DNA of 64,000 nucleotides from Mycteria americana (lineage: Eukaryota > Chordata > Aves > Ciconiiformes > Ciconiidae): NCBI RefSeq assembly GCF_035582795.1, contig NC_134369.1, positions 55,986,001 to 56,050,000 of the forward strand, written 5' to 3'. The first letter of the stretch is position 1; the number at the start of each line of letters is the position of its first letter. The position numbers and the translations under genes were made by a program. Of this stretch, positions 1 through 13,500 are shown one piece after another. A model generated the notes under the pieces. That model was not told the DNA's origin. It was given only the letters and a program-made list of their open reading frames with translations, and searched no databases.

Positions 1-3000
1 GATGAAAAAAAATATCCCCTTACAAAATCCTAACTCTACACTGTTTTGTACACATGGGGTTTCATGTAGCAATAACCAAAATTTTATCAATGCTTGCATG
101 CTTTAAAGACACTATCAAGGTTCTTTTTTTGCGCAGTGGCATTTAAATATTACATCCCTTTCTGTTCCAACTCTTTTAAGTTTCCCCTCCTGAATTCACA
201 CAGTGGCCATACTGGGCAGGGTTTAAAAAAAAAAACATCTAAGTGTAGTAACAATTACTTGCTTTTCTTAACAAAGGAAATAAAGTAAAAACATTTTGAT
301 TTGGTAAAAGCAGTTGGAAAGTCACATGTACTTTAACATTCTGAAGAACTGTAACTGGGGAAGGAAGCAACTATGGCAGGTTAAATACTAAAGCATTCCC
401 TCCATGTCTGAAATGCAAGTAAGGCAAAATGTGTTTATGCCAGTTAAGAAAGTTTATTGCAAAACAGCTCATGCTTTTAAGATGCAAACCTGCATACAGC
501 ACAAAGAAGCTACTAATTTGAAACTAAGAATTGAATATTTGGACCAGGCCAGTTCAGATGTATTAAGTATTGTTCTTACTTGAACAACTGATTACGTGTA
601 TGTGGGGAATGGGTATATATGTATTACCTGTTAGACGCTTGCCCCCCCCCCCCCCTTTTTTTTTTAATTATTTGAGTAACTATGATGATTTCCCAGGAGT
701 TGTTTGTTTTATGCAAGACAGTAACGGCTTACCAAGTGAGCAACATAATTTTATATCTAAGCCCTTAAAAAAAGTTTCCACTTCAATTTTTCTTTTCCTT
801 GGATTCTTTTCCACTCCTTTAAAAGTATGTGCAGGTAACACGAATTCTACAGTAATACTTCTTTGTAAGTGTGAGTTCTAGAGTTCTCCAATCCCATTCC
901 CCATAATATTTCTCAGTAAAAAGGCCACCATTTGTACATTTTCATCATTATTTGAAATGGTAACTAAATTCTAGAAAATTTCAGACATTTTAGAACTGTA
1001 GCACATTCTTGTTCATTTTTAAAAACCTGTCAGTTTTGTAATAAAGGAGCTTGCAAATGACAGTATTTGTCTGAGACACAGAAATAGAATTATTTACTAG
1101 ACATGTGCAGAAGCCATTTTAAACTCCCCACCATTTTATAGATTTGTAATAGAAGCAATAGTCCAACATTAAAACATTGGAGATTTACCTTTGTATTGGT
1201 TATTTAAGTAGTCTGCAAAGTAATTAAGTACGAAAAATAAGAGTACCTTAGCTGAAAATTACATTTAAACTTGCTGAAGTTGTTTGAAGGGCATAAGGAG
1301 CCCAGATGTTGGAGAGTAAGCCAATATTGTATCAGATCAGTTTCAAGCCCAGAAAAATGGGAGCATTTAAATAGCTCATTGACACCTGCTGTGCTTAACA
1401 AGAACTGCATTCAAGCATGACTGCATTACAACACTTTTTCCTCCCTGCCCTCATTACAAGACCATGAAAGCAGTTTACAGAATTATACTTACAGAACTAA
1501 TTTTGGAAGATATTTAACATAAGTATCACTCATTCTCCCTACCCCCTTGATTTCTATAGGCAGAAAAACACAAATTACAAAACACATAAACCATTCACTG
1601 TGAGGAAGACTATAAAAATCTGTTGGATGAATGAAGTCTGAAATTCCCTCAAATATCATACTGTAATAAAAAAATAAATCAATTTCTGCTCCTTTACAAT
1701 GGACTTTGGCCTAAAGCTACAACATGGGAAAAAACCTTCACCTTGACAGAATAGATAACACTAGGAATAGGCTCTAAATTTAGTAAACACCTTATGAGCA
1801 TAGTTCAGCCACGTTGAGAACTGTTTATCACTAAAAGAATGCACACCAAAAAAGTGAGATTTGCTTTTTATTGACAGCTTCTTGGCAGGTGCTGCACACA
1901 TTTTGAACTTTAGGCCTGGGTTATAAAATATGTACTGTCAGCAATTAGTATTAGTCTTTTCCTTTGGTGCAATTAACATACATAGCTCAAATTGCTACCT
2001 CTTACTGCTTGACTAGGCAGTTATGCCTACTTCCTTAAACTTGACATTCCTCTGAAAATCAAATTGGTATTTGTAGAATGACACTGTTTCTACACCAAAA
2101 GGAATATGGTTAGCCCTGTAATGATTGACACAGCTGTGCTTTTCAGGCACTGTTACTTTATATTCCTTACTTATTAAAACACTTGGGTGATGAAGTAACT
2201 TAAGGTGACATGAAAGTTCAAATGCAAACCTCCATGCTTTAGTGATTATAAAAACATGTAATTGTCACGAGTTACAGTTAATGCAATTCAAGGGGCTTAG
2301 ATTTTTTTTTTAATATAGGGCTGCTACACTATGTAGCTATAGAAATAATACATTTTTATTATATTCGTATAGTAGAGGATAAAAGGTCCAAGTTCAAGTA
2401 CTGGTATCAAATTGCCAGCCTATACCTATTTATAAAAATGAAAGTCTTATTTCAGAATCAGTTTATGGCACAACAAAAGAAGGGAAATTAAAGCTGTGGA
2501 TAATTTACAGACAAGCAAAGAAGTAATTCAGTGCTTTAGAGATTCCTTTCCTGTTTTCAGTTTCATATAAATCTTAAACTGAAAGTGGAAGTTTACATCC
2601 TGAAAAATATAGCATTTCAAAATGGCATATGCGCATATGGACTTTTAAAGCCATTGTTTAGCTGTATTAGAGACATTACAGATATTAATTATAATGTGCA
2701 GACAGGATCATTTAAAAAAGACAAAATTTAAAATCAGTTTTTAAAAAGTAGTGCTGTCTCATGTCAAAACCCATATTGTCTTACACATACCAGTGGTTCT
2801 GGTGACATTGGTGGAAATTCAGCACACAGGTAAGGAAAACAGAATTTAGCCCAATTTTGTATAATATAATAATATCCTAAGCTATCAAGAAACCATTGCT
2901 GTAAACAAATCTTTACGGAGAGGTAAGAGCCCTTTCATGTACAGTACTACTTGATACTGAATGTACATTTCCATCTAGCTACCATTCATTTCATACTAAT

Positions 3001-4541
3001 TTTAATTAAATGTTACTATTGTGCAATGATATAACTTTAGAATATTTTGACAAAGAAATTTGGGGTTATCTTCAAAAGATTCTTAGAATGCTTGTGCTAA
3101 CTGTTAATGCATTAAGTGGACTACAGCTTACATACTCTACCTACAACATATTTCCATATAATTTATATGTAAACAGAATTTGTATTTCAAGCACCATTTA
3201 GGAAAATGAAACATATCTCAATTGTTGCACTGAAGTTGAAAGTCAGGTTTGGTCACCCTGTTACACATTCATCCTGGATATCAAAGCAAATGTCTTACAA
3301 CCAATAGTATAAGCGCTCTCACATACTTTGTTCCCCAATTTTTCTCAGGATCAGAAACAGCATGATAAAAAATTGTAAGGTGCGTGAATAAAGGCCATTC
3401 CTGAAAAAGCTGCAACATTCTGACAGACACTCATAAAAAGCATTTCAGAAAGAACATCCACACAGACATAAATATTCATTCTTAAGAGAGCTACTTGCAC
3501 AGGGGTCACTTCAGACTGCAGGAATGCACCTTATGTATGTGGCACTGACTTTATGGCACCTAAATCCCCTCCTCCTTTCTCCTACAGCTCTTTCATACTG
3601 AAAGGCCAGAATGAAGGTTTGAGCTTGAAGAGGAAAAAAGACTCCAGAAGAGGTAGAAGAGAAAACCTGTTTAACCCAACTGAATATATGCTACTTCTAC
3701 AGTAAAGACAGTGGCATAACTAAAAAGAACATAAACAAAAACAAATAAAAAAACCAAAGGCAGCAAGTTATCTGCCAAAAAGACAACAGGGCAATGCAAA
3801 AATCCTACTTGAAATATGGATCTGAAAATTTTACAGTTGGAACTGAAAGTAAAACCAGAAAGTGTTAGAAGGTCAGAAGTCACCAAAAGATTCCGGAGTA
3901 ACATCATAATCAACAATACACTGAAGATTTTCTCTTGAATTGCAAAGCATGAATTTTATGGATTCATGTTTCTCCTGCAGAATGGGACATTTCGAAAGTG
4001 GACAGCAGGATCGAAAAGTTGACATTAAGTCATTCAGAATAAACAATCACAAAATAAATTATCCAAGATAAAATGGGAAAAAGAATTAAATTCTGTTTAA
4101 GTGATTTCTTATAAAGAACTTAGTCATTTAGGAGCACAACTTATTACTTGTATCTATTTTTCCATTAGTACTGGAGGAAATCAGTTGACACTGGTTTTCA
4201 GCACCTTTTGTATTTTCTACAGAATTCTTAAAACCAATTTAAACTTGCTTTTTAAATGCAAGTTACAGCTGCTACACGTGTCTAACTTTGTTCATGTAAA
4301 TAGTTTAAGTAATTTTAATACAGCTACTCTTGTGAACAGATGCTCTGTAGTAGGAGTGCTACAGTTTTCTAAATTAGTGCAATTTTTTGTATTTGCAGAT
4401 TCCGTCTAAACTCTGACCTCCAGCCCCCCTTTCATTCCTGCTTCCAGAACTCTGAAATGAACCCTGCTTGTGCAACATCCACACAGTAAAATTATAATGG
4501 AGACTTAGTGTTTTGACAATAAGAGGGAAAAAAAAGTTGTG
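1..4541 (-). other. ATXN3: ATXN3 3' untranslated region (long, AT-rich)
   Basis: This stretch follows the ATXN3 stop codon on the minus strand. It has no splice-like exon and no convincing open frame. It is AT-rich, with short homopolymers and no recognisable transposon. Human ATXN3 is known to have a 3'UTR of several kilobases with alternative poly(A) sites, so most of this is probably transcribed; that is inference. Minus-strand AATAAA hexamers lie at 2355-2360, 1867-1872 and 453-458, and any could end an isoform. The true 3' end cannot be fixed and may lie beyond the left edge. A C14-T10 homopolymer junction at 642-665 and a 14-bp perfect palindrome at 2626-2639 are the only notable local structures. 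Confidence 0.65.
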
Positions 4542-7500
4542 TCATTTCTCCTCTTCTGTATTCAAGTGGTTTCTAACAGATTCCAGAGACATATTCATGG
4601 CTGCTTGAAGCATGTCTTCTTCACTCATATCACCTCCTAAAGAAAATAAATGCATATAAGTTGTAATAAATGCACAGAGCTTTTTCTCAACTGTAGTTAA
4701 ATGCTTTCATTGTTCCTTTTGTCCACACCCACCTATTCCCACTCCCAAAATTGGTGGTTTTTTTTTTAAAAATCATTGAACATTTTGCACTTAACTTTCC
4801 ATCCACAACAGTCAGTTTGTAACAAGTAATACACATTAATCTGGGATCAGCAATACCTAATACTGGTAAGGCCTACATACTTATGTTCTACTGAAAACTG
4901 GTTCCAGTAATTTTGTCAGATATTACTCCAAGTTTATTACATTGTCATACAACTTAAAGTCATTTAGAAAACAAATTGTTGTCACAAATCCCAAAGATTA
5001 CAATTTGTAACGCTCAAGCCAAACAAAACAACAAAAAGCAAAGCCAGAACTCAAACAGTCTAATAGTAAAGCTCTTCACTTTGAAACAGAATATTGATAT
5101 TCAAAGCAGAACAGGCTTCAAAACAGTGATCCTTTCCTTCACTTTCTAAAAGAGTAATGGTTGTGATACATAGTCTGAATGGCTGCTGGAGTGAGGAAGA
5201 AGGCAGACAAGGAAAGTTAGGAAACAGAGCACAACACAAAGGTGAAAGAGACAAATATTTCAGTGTTGGAAATAAGTTTAAAAGACAATACCTGGGTCAG
5301 CTTCTGGAGTGCTTGAGCTTGGAGTTGGCTTATCATGTAGGTTCAGGGTCTGACCTTGCTGCTGTAGCTGTTGTTGCTGCCTGAAAGTGTTATAAATTTA
5401 TAAGAGAGTAAGATTAACATCAGCATGAGACCTGTATCAAGTCTATTTCATTGTAAGGAAGGCCAAGAGTGAGAAGTAGAAGCTGTTTGGTACAATAACA
5501 CCCCTGCACCTAAAATCTCTTCAATTACTGCACCCAGCTAACCTTCAGACACCTATCTTCCCAACATTATATTCCAAGCCACATTACTATTTTCCCAGAA
5601 TTCAGATGTTCTGCATTCTTATCCTCTCATGCAAAGTCTAACTCCTCCCATCCACAGCATTTCTCCCTGGTCTTTATTTCCTCCATCACTAGGAGACAGA
5701 GATAAGAACAAGCTACAATACCCCAACTCTGCATTAAGAAGGTACTCCAGAACAGCAACATAAAATATCATCTAGAACACTTTCACGTGATGCATATTAG
5801 AGGCATCATTACCAGAAGCAAAGTCTTAGAGAAAGAATGCTGTTCTTCAGGAAGATAATTAACAGAAATTTACAGGATTTCGTTTCAAATACTTCTAAAA
5901 CATGTATGTTTTCTTTCTTCACAAGACTGATGTTGCATTACTAACAGATCCCCTCTTATTTACAGGTTTCTTTTCTTCATAGGAACCACCTGGGAATAGC
6001 AAAATTCAGGTACTGTTAGGAAAACACGTGAGGAGAGAAAAGTTAAGCTGGACCTCAGTCAGAAACCCATCCATGCCCCAAAAGCACTGAAAAATATGAC
6101 ATGTACTTTCACATGCAATTTTCTGTCAACTACTTTACTTTTCAAAATATGCCTGTCTTCTCTTTCGCAGTTCTTCTGAAGAAAGGGAGTCTGTCTGGCT
6201 GGTGTGAGGTGACTGAGGAACATTCTGTGGTAATGAGTCCAAGAACTCACTTCGACGACTACCTAGAACCAGAACATGCCATATCCTACTAATTACAGTA
6301 AAATTAAGTTAAATGAAATATAGCTTAAGAAAATGTCTTCAAACTTGAGAGAAAGAGTTGTTGGAGAAATAAGCTAACTTCACTTGTTACTATCTCTCCT
6401 CCTCACCTTAGGACTGTTTCCCTTCCCTCCTGCCACCCTTTGCCAATTTGTTCTTGCTTCCTAATGATCAATGGTAACATGAAAGTTACAACTTTTCAAA
6501 AAGCAGAAGGGAGATAGCTACAGGAAATTCTGGATTGTCCTTCCATGCCTCAAAGCCAGTCTTTTCAGAGAGCTTGACACATGCTGGAAAGAGTGGCTGA
6601 CTGAAACTGATTTCAGTATCTGCCTAAAGCATAAGCAACATGAACACTAAGAAGTTAAGATGAGCACTGCACCTTGCATGCTGAGTTGAATGGCTCTGCG
6701 AAGATCAGCTTCTTCATCTTCCATATCAATTTCCTGCCTACTTAGAGCCAGGGCTCTCTGAAAATTCTCTTCATCTTCATCTAACATGCCTGTTCCATCA
6801 AAAGGATGGCTAACTTCTATTGCTTGGTCCACATCACTTCTGGATAGCCTGTGAAATGGATACATTTATGGCAAAATTCAGACAGAAACATTAACTTTTA
6901 CTGTGAGATTTAAAGTAAATATTTTCTGCTTATTTAACTCTACTTTTTTTAACTTTGGAAAAAACAATTTCTATTGCGAAATTCTGTTATATAAACAAAT
7001 ATTTTCATTTCTATATGAAAAAGCACAAAAGGGCTGCAAGCAGAACTTGCAGCTGTAAAAATGGAAATATTGCAACTCTAAACCCACACACATGTTGACA
7101 AGAAACTGTTCAATAGGAAAAAACTTCAAAAACAATAAGCCTACAAAAAGCAATAATACATGTTATTCGAACATACTCTATAAAACAGTTACACCAGCAG
7201 AATATAGTGCATGTGGTCTCCTTCTTAGGAAGCTTTGATGACCACACTAGAGCAAAAGGTCCTCTGTAAACTATACATACTTTCCATGTCACTGCTAAGT
7301 AGTTTGTTTTCATTCCATCAATTTACAACACCAGTTTACCTTTACAAAGTGGAAGAAATAATAATGAATTAATTCCTCTGAAAAGCCTTAAGCCTTTTTA
7401 TCAGTATGCAATTTATTCACTATGCAAAGGTGATAAAATTATTGCAGGAGTACTTTATATGCTTTCAAGGATGTTTTATATTACCAGTATGCATCACAAC

Positions 7501-10500
7501 AGAGCAGCACCACAACATTTACAGTGAAATTATTCCAAAAGGAAATGCTGTATGATTTATATAATGTGGAATTCGGATATGGGTTTCACATTCTTTTCTA
7601 GCTACGACAGAATGCACAAGCCAGTCTTAATTATAGATTGATTACTATTAACCATAGTTTGGTAAGATTTGCTAACCCATTTTACTATAATTGGAACAAT
7701 ATCATAATCATGAAGTTAAAAATCTGCACTATACAACACTTATGCACATGGAAAGACTGAATCCTTGTTAAGGTAGTTTTTGCCCACTTAAAAATGCACC
7801 ATTTGTATTCTACCAACTTGCTTTTACTGTGTGCAACAGTAGTAAGCATATTGCACTAAAGGTACTTCTAATTACTTCTTAAGGGGGTTGTCTCCATGTA
7901 GGCATTAATCATGGCAACCAGTCATACTGAACATTATTGAAATGAAAACTCTATTTACCTTACCTCTGATCTCTTGACTGTGCTGTTTCTTCTCCAATTA
8001 GTTTTGGTCGCTGCATCTGCTGTACCCGAATCATCTGCAGTAGCTGATCAGCCTCACAGTCTGGCAGGTCACCTTTTACTACAAATATGGAATAACCTGA
8101 GAAAAATAAATCGTAAGTCTACAGCATTAAGGTGCATGCATAAACACTCTAAAATGCACACTATATGGAACACAATGATGTGCAACTTATTACAATGTAA
8201 GGCTCTACCTTTCATTATAAGGACTTGGGTTATTTCACTATTTCAGTCATAAGACTAAGGGTAGTTAACTGAATACATAAGTTCTAATAAATAATGATTA
8301 TTACCTACTTTTAATTAATGAGATTTAACATCTGCAAGTTACTATTACCTTCCTGTTGTAATTGAGCCAAGAAAAGTGCAAGATATGTATCTGATATTAG
8401 TTCTGGACCCATCAAGAGAGAGTTCAAGTTAAACCACTGTAATTAAGAAAAAAAAGGTTTGAGAGAACAAATTAGCATAAAGATTACTTGGTAATCCATT
8501 TCTGTACATTGTGGTCATTTTCTATGATGGAATATCCAAATAAGTCTAATAAATTATCAAATTAAAAGTCTTTTGAAGCACAACACCTATACTGCTAAAG
8601 GTTACCCTTCAAATACTCTTCAGCTAACAGGAGATCTGAAGTGGGGAAATTACTGCATGCTCTCTCCCATTACTGAACACTGGTACCAGGCAAACAGATT
8701 AAAACAGATAAATCAAAATATAACGGTAGAAGAATTATTTCAGACATCATTCTAAAATTCTGCCTAATCCTCATTTTAAATCTGTTCAGAGACTAATGAA
8801 GAAAGAAACCCTTCATAAGTTAATGCTGTATCTTAAGAAATTAATAGATACAGGAAACAGAAGTTGAATTCTTTCCGTGAAATACTTTCATTAAACATTC
8901 TACCTTTAATAGCTGGTGATGCTGAAAACTATTGTTTACTTCTGAGATAATTTTTAAATTTAAAAATTAAGAAAAATGCTCAAATTTAATATGCTGATAG
9001 TATAGCGTAATATTACAATAGGGGACACTTGAGATAAATATACACAGATCATTTCTAGTTCCCTGAAGAAGACAACTAGTCATTTATAATACTTCTTCTA
9101 GAGAGAAAATATATTCAACATGGACAACAAAATATTCTACCTTTAAAACCCCATATATATTGCAATCAATCTGAAGAACTTTTATACCATACTCGCTCGA
9201 TATTATCCAATTTTAACCAGGAAGCACCATTTCAGATAGCAGAAGGAGAATTCTATCTCCATTCTCACAAAAATGCATTTATCTACCTAAACTTCCATAT
9301 ATGCAGTCACACACTTGCAGTCAGACCCATACTATATATAATTCACCTGGAATATAGGTAAGTGACTATCTACCATTCTGTCATTTAGTCACTTAATTTG
9401 TCAAAAACACCCTTTGCCATTAGGAAAGGGAAAGACCACCAGCAGTGTAGTAGTGGGGAATAAAAAGTTACGTAAACAAATACGATGGACAGGTTGCAGA
9501 CAAACTTTTAAAAGGGAATATGGAGGAGGAAGGTTTGGTAAACTAATTTTTCTCTAACTGTAACAGAAGATAAGCAGGTCAAATCCAAGTCAACCTATTT
9601 TGTCTATCTTTTCTCATTACTCTCTAGACAACAGACACCTAGTATTGTCTTCATGTGGTTACAAGCCGCATGTACAAGCAACAGACATCCCCCCTCCAAC
9701 TTAAAACACTGTGGGTTAGAATGCTATCTCACAAAATTCCACCCAACATGGTTGTATATATAATAAGGAATATTCCTGTACTTTTAAGAGACCATTCAGC
9801 CTTTTTGATGTCAAATATACAAAAATTGCCTGTAAACATTAGCCATACTTTTAAACTAAAGCAGAACAGCAGAGTTTAGTTTGTTTACTCACAGCTGAAT
9901 TTTTTAATTTTGTTTTTGGGTTTGGTTTTTTTTTTTAATTTGGATGACAACATAGGTAGCCACCACTTGCAAAGTTAACCAAATGGGTAAAGAGACTCTT
10001 GTCCACTGTTGTAGAATCTAAAAGCTTATGCTATGAACATTTTCTATGACAAGAAACCCTGAAAAAAAACCAAACACCAAACCAACTTATGTTGTATAAA
10101 ACCTTATGCAGTACAATCCACAACAATGATTGGCTACTGAAATAAAATGCTGTGTTGGTGTTACAAGGGACACAGATGTGACTTGAGTTATTATATATAT
10201 ACACCATATACTTGTATGGCCATCCCTTACCTTTAATAACTATTTCTGGCTTATAATACCAGTGTTTCAGAAAGTTTTCTAAAATAGTGCAAAGTTGTGA
10301 TTCTACTTTCCCCAATCTTATCCTGATGGATACTCTTAAATACTAGCAATCATAACTATTAATGCATTTGAAATCTGAACTTCTTCTTATACCTACTGTC
10401 CATTTAAACGAGCAAAATTATTTTTACAATGTCAATAATTTAGTGCATTAAAAAAAGTTTGCATTCTATAGGGATCCTAATCCTTGTCTAGGACTTGTCT

Positions 10501-13500
10501 TCCCCTATCACCCACTACAATTTTTCTGCTATTTTGCATGCAGAAAAGAAAGAAAAGAGCTTAAGATGTCACACAGACTCTACCAGAGCTGCAGCTCCCT
10601 AGAGGACAGGTTCACTGGGGAATTGATCCTAGGGTCTTTCCCCAGACTAACATTCATAAAAAGCTGCCTGGCATTTTTGTGATATAACAAACATTTACTT
10701 TTTTTTTTTTTAATATGGGATACTATTAAAACAAACTGCAGCAAAAGCTTGCAAAAGGCCAACACATGGTCTACTCGCAACCACTTTTCCACCCCCATTC
10801 TCAAGTCAATTTTTAAATAAAAGACAGTCACCTGTTTTCCTAACTTTCGAACTGTAAACCAGTGTTCCTTATAATTACAAATAAATGATTTTTCATTTCT
10901 GTAAAAAGAAAAACAGATATAGATAAAATTAAATACTCTAATATTGGAGTGCATATTAACATTTGTTTGCTACGACTAATTTAAACTTAAAAAATAAAAT
11001 TTCAGTAATACAACTGGTGATGTACAGAGTACTCATACTGCTTTTATAATGTTTAGGAAGTTGTCAACATTACTGAAATCTCCATATACCTATGATGCCA
11101 CAGATACAGAGATATGAAGGCACAGAGGACAGATGCTCATGTACACCCCCAAAAGGAAAAAATTAAAGACAGAGGGGATAATAAAAACATCAGAACGCAA
11201 CAGAGGTTGAAATAGTAATTTTAAAGAAAGATTTAAATCATAGATTAAGAGTATTATTTTTCTCCAAAATGAAAGCAGGGTGCTAAGAAAAAAAAAAAAT
11301 CTTACATAGGGTCGATCCCAAGCCTCTGATACTCTGGGCTGTTGAAGAGGATTAGTTCTAAACCCCAAACTTTCAAGGCATTGCTTATAACCTGTCAAAA
11401 AATAACACTTTTCATGAGTCAAAGCAGTCAAACCTAAATTTAAGCAATGCAACCATCTTAGCTGCTCTAAACAATTATACCGTTCTCATAAAACTTAGAT
11501 TTCAAAACATTGCTAGGAAACCTAGGAATTGCATTATTCAAAACACCAACTCTCATGAATCCACATGCAAACATAACACGCACACACTATATCCACGAGG
11601 AAGTAACAAAACTAGGATTTAACTGAAATGTGTTAATAAGCCTACTCCCCCAGACAAAGCTGTAACTTCACCTCCCACAGATACTTCATAAGTTGTCATC
11701 TCTCTGCTCTCATTGTACTGCTCTGTCCCCCCACCCCAATACAATGTCATCCTTCCACACAGTAACTACTGGAAGTTTTGTACCACTAGTGTGTCACAGG
11801 ATCAGTCAGGTACATTTGCAAAAACTCTTTGACAATAACTCTTTAAAGCTATCTGAAATAATGCTGTTTAAAATTTTAAATTTACAATTCATCCTCCTTT
11901 CAGCAAGCCAACTATGTAGCAAGTGAGCAAACCAATGACAGGACAAAAAAAAGTAGAATATAAGGAAGCAGGTTTTTTTCAGCTTCAATATTGAAGCAGC
12001 ACAATCAAGAATACAAGAAATGCCAAACTGTTAACTGTTTTTCACTGAACAGAATAACAGCCCTGTCCTGCCATAAGGAATAGAGGCTCTCGAGGGATTC
12101 TGGAACATTGACAAGCACCTCTGAAAACCTGGGAGACAGCCAAAGGTGTAAAGCATTGCCTGCAGCTCTAGCCTAGACACAAGCCCCAGTTTGGTGTTCA
12201 ATACCTTTTTTTTTTGTTGCTGTTCTGGTTTAACTATTTCTTATTAATTACTTTTCCATTATGGACCTTAAAATAAAAATTAAAAAAAAAGAAAAACAGC
12301 TCTGAAGTGTCTGGAGTGTCTTATAAAAACTGGAATGCAGATATTGCAGCTTTTTCCATTCTGCAGATCACTGTGATAACCCTGTAACCATTGCCAAGGG
12401 CTCTACAGTCTATAATTTGAGAAAACACTCTCAAGTCTGCTTTTTCACCTGTAGTCTATGGGAGCCAAGGTCTACACCTGAAGTGCCCATAAGCAAGAAA
12501 TCAAGTTTATTGCCAGCAGGTGTCATTTCACAGTTCAGGAGTCCACGCTTCTACTATGTGTTTAAGGGCCCACAAACTGAAGAACTGCAAGTCACTGCTT
12601 TTAATGGAAAACACTCTGAAGATTTAGAAGTCCAGCACTTAATCCCATTAAGCCTATAAACTGGAAACTAGATGAAAAAGCTCAATGCCATTTAAATTAT
12701 ATTGCATAAATAAAAAACTCTTGTCAGTAGAGAGCCATGCTTACTTGAATTGAGAAGAATCCACTATCATCCATATTGACAGAAGGCTGCTGCTCAGTGT
12801 GAGGTTGCGGGAGGAAAACAGGGAAAAAACAGTGTAAGCACAAAAGGTCAGAAATAATTCAGTTTTGAAAATAAAAATAACTGCACGTAATTAAAGCAAC
12901 AACTAAATATGTCCCAGTCTGTAAGGCTGATTACAATGCCCAAATAAGCTTATAACTAAAAACTCAAACCTTTAAATTAGAAATGCTCAGTGCTTAAAGG
13001 ACAGGCATGGGAGCTCCTGTTCCCATCTCTGCCACTGGCTTTCAAAAACAAAAGGCAAATCACTGATCCTCCTCCTCGCCATGCCTGACCTTCCTACCTG
13101 TAAGATGATGTAGCTCTCTGTAGCATTACTGTAAAGCTGTACTAGTAACATTGGAAAATGCCAAATTTAAGATGAGCAAATGAAAAGGCCTGTAAGTTAA
13201 TAAGTTCTAGCGCTAGGAAATTAACCTTCTCTAGCTACACAAGAATAGCAGGTCTGTGCTACACAATATTAGATTTCAGGCAAATATCAAGCGATCTCAA
13301 ATTAAGAAGGTTTTACCTGTAAAAACGTTCTATATTCTTCACTAGACACTCCTCCCTCTGCCATTCTCATTCTTTCTTCCTCATCCAACTGCTGTGCAAT
13401 AGAGGATAACTCAACAGGACTAAAATATTCCCCTTGTAGCAAATTATTCAGACAGTGTTGAGCACACAATGAACCTTCTTGCTAACATTGGAAGAGAAAA

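Noticed and set aside
2626-2639. 14-bp perfect palindrome CATATGCGCATATG
   Set aside because: Short enough to arise by chance in a window of this size, and no supporting context.
1-4541. TRIP11, the neighbour on the far side of ATXN3 in mammals
   Set aside because: No coiled-coil coding exon is visible. The region reads as ATXN3 3'UTR.
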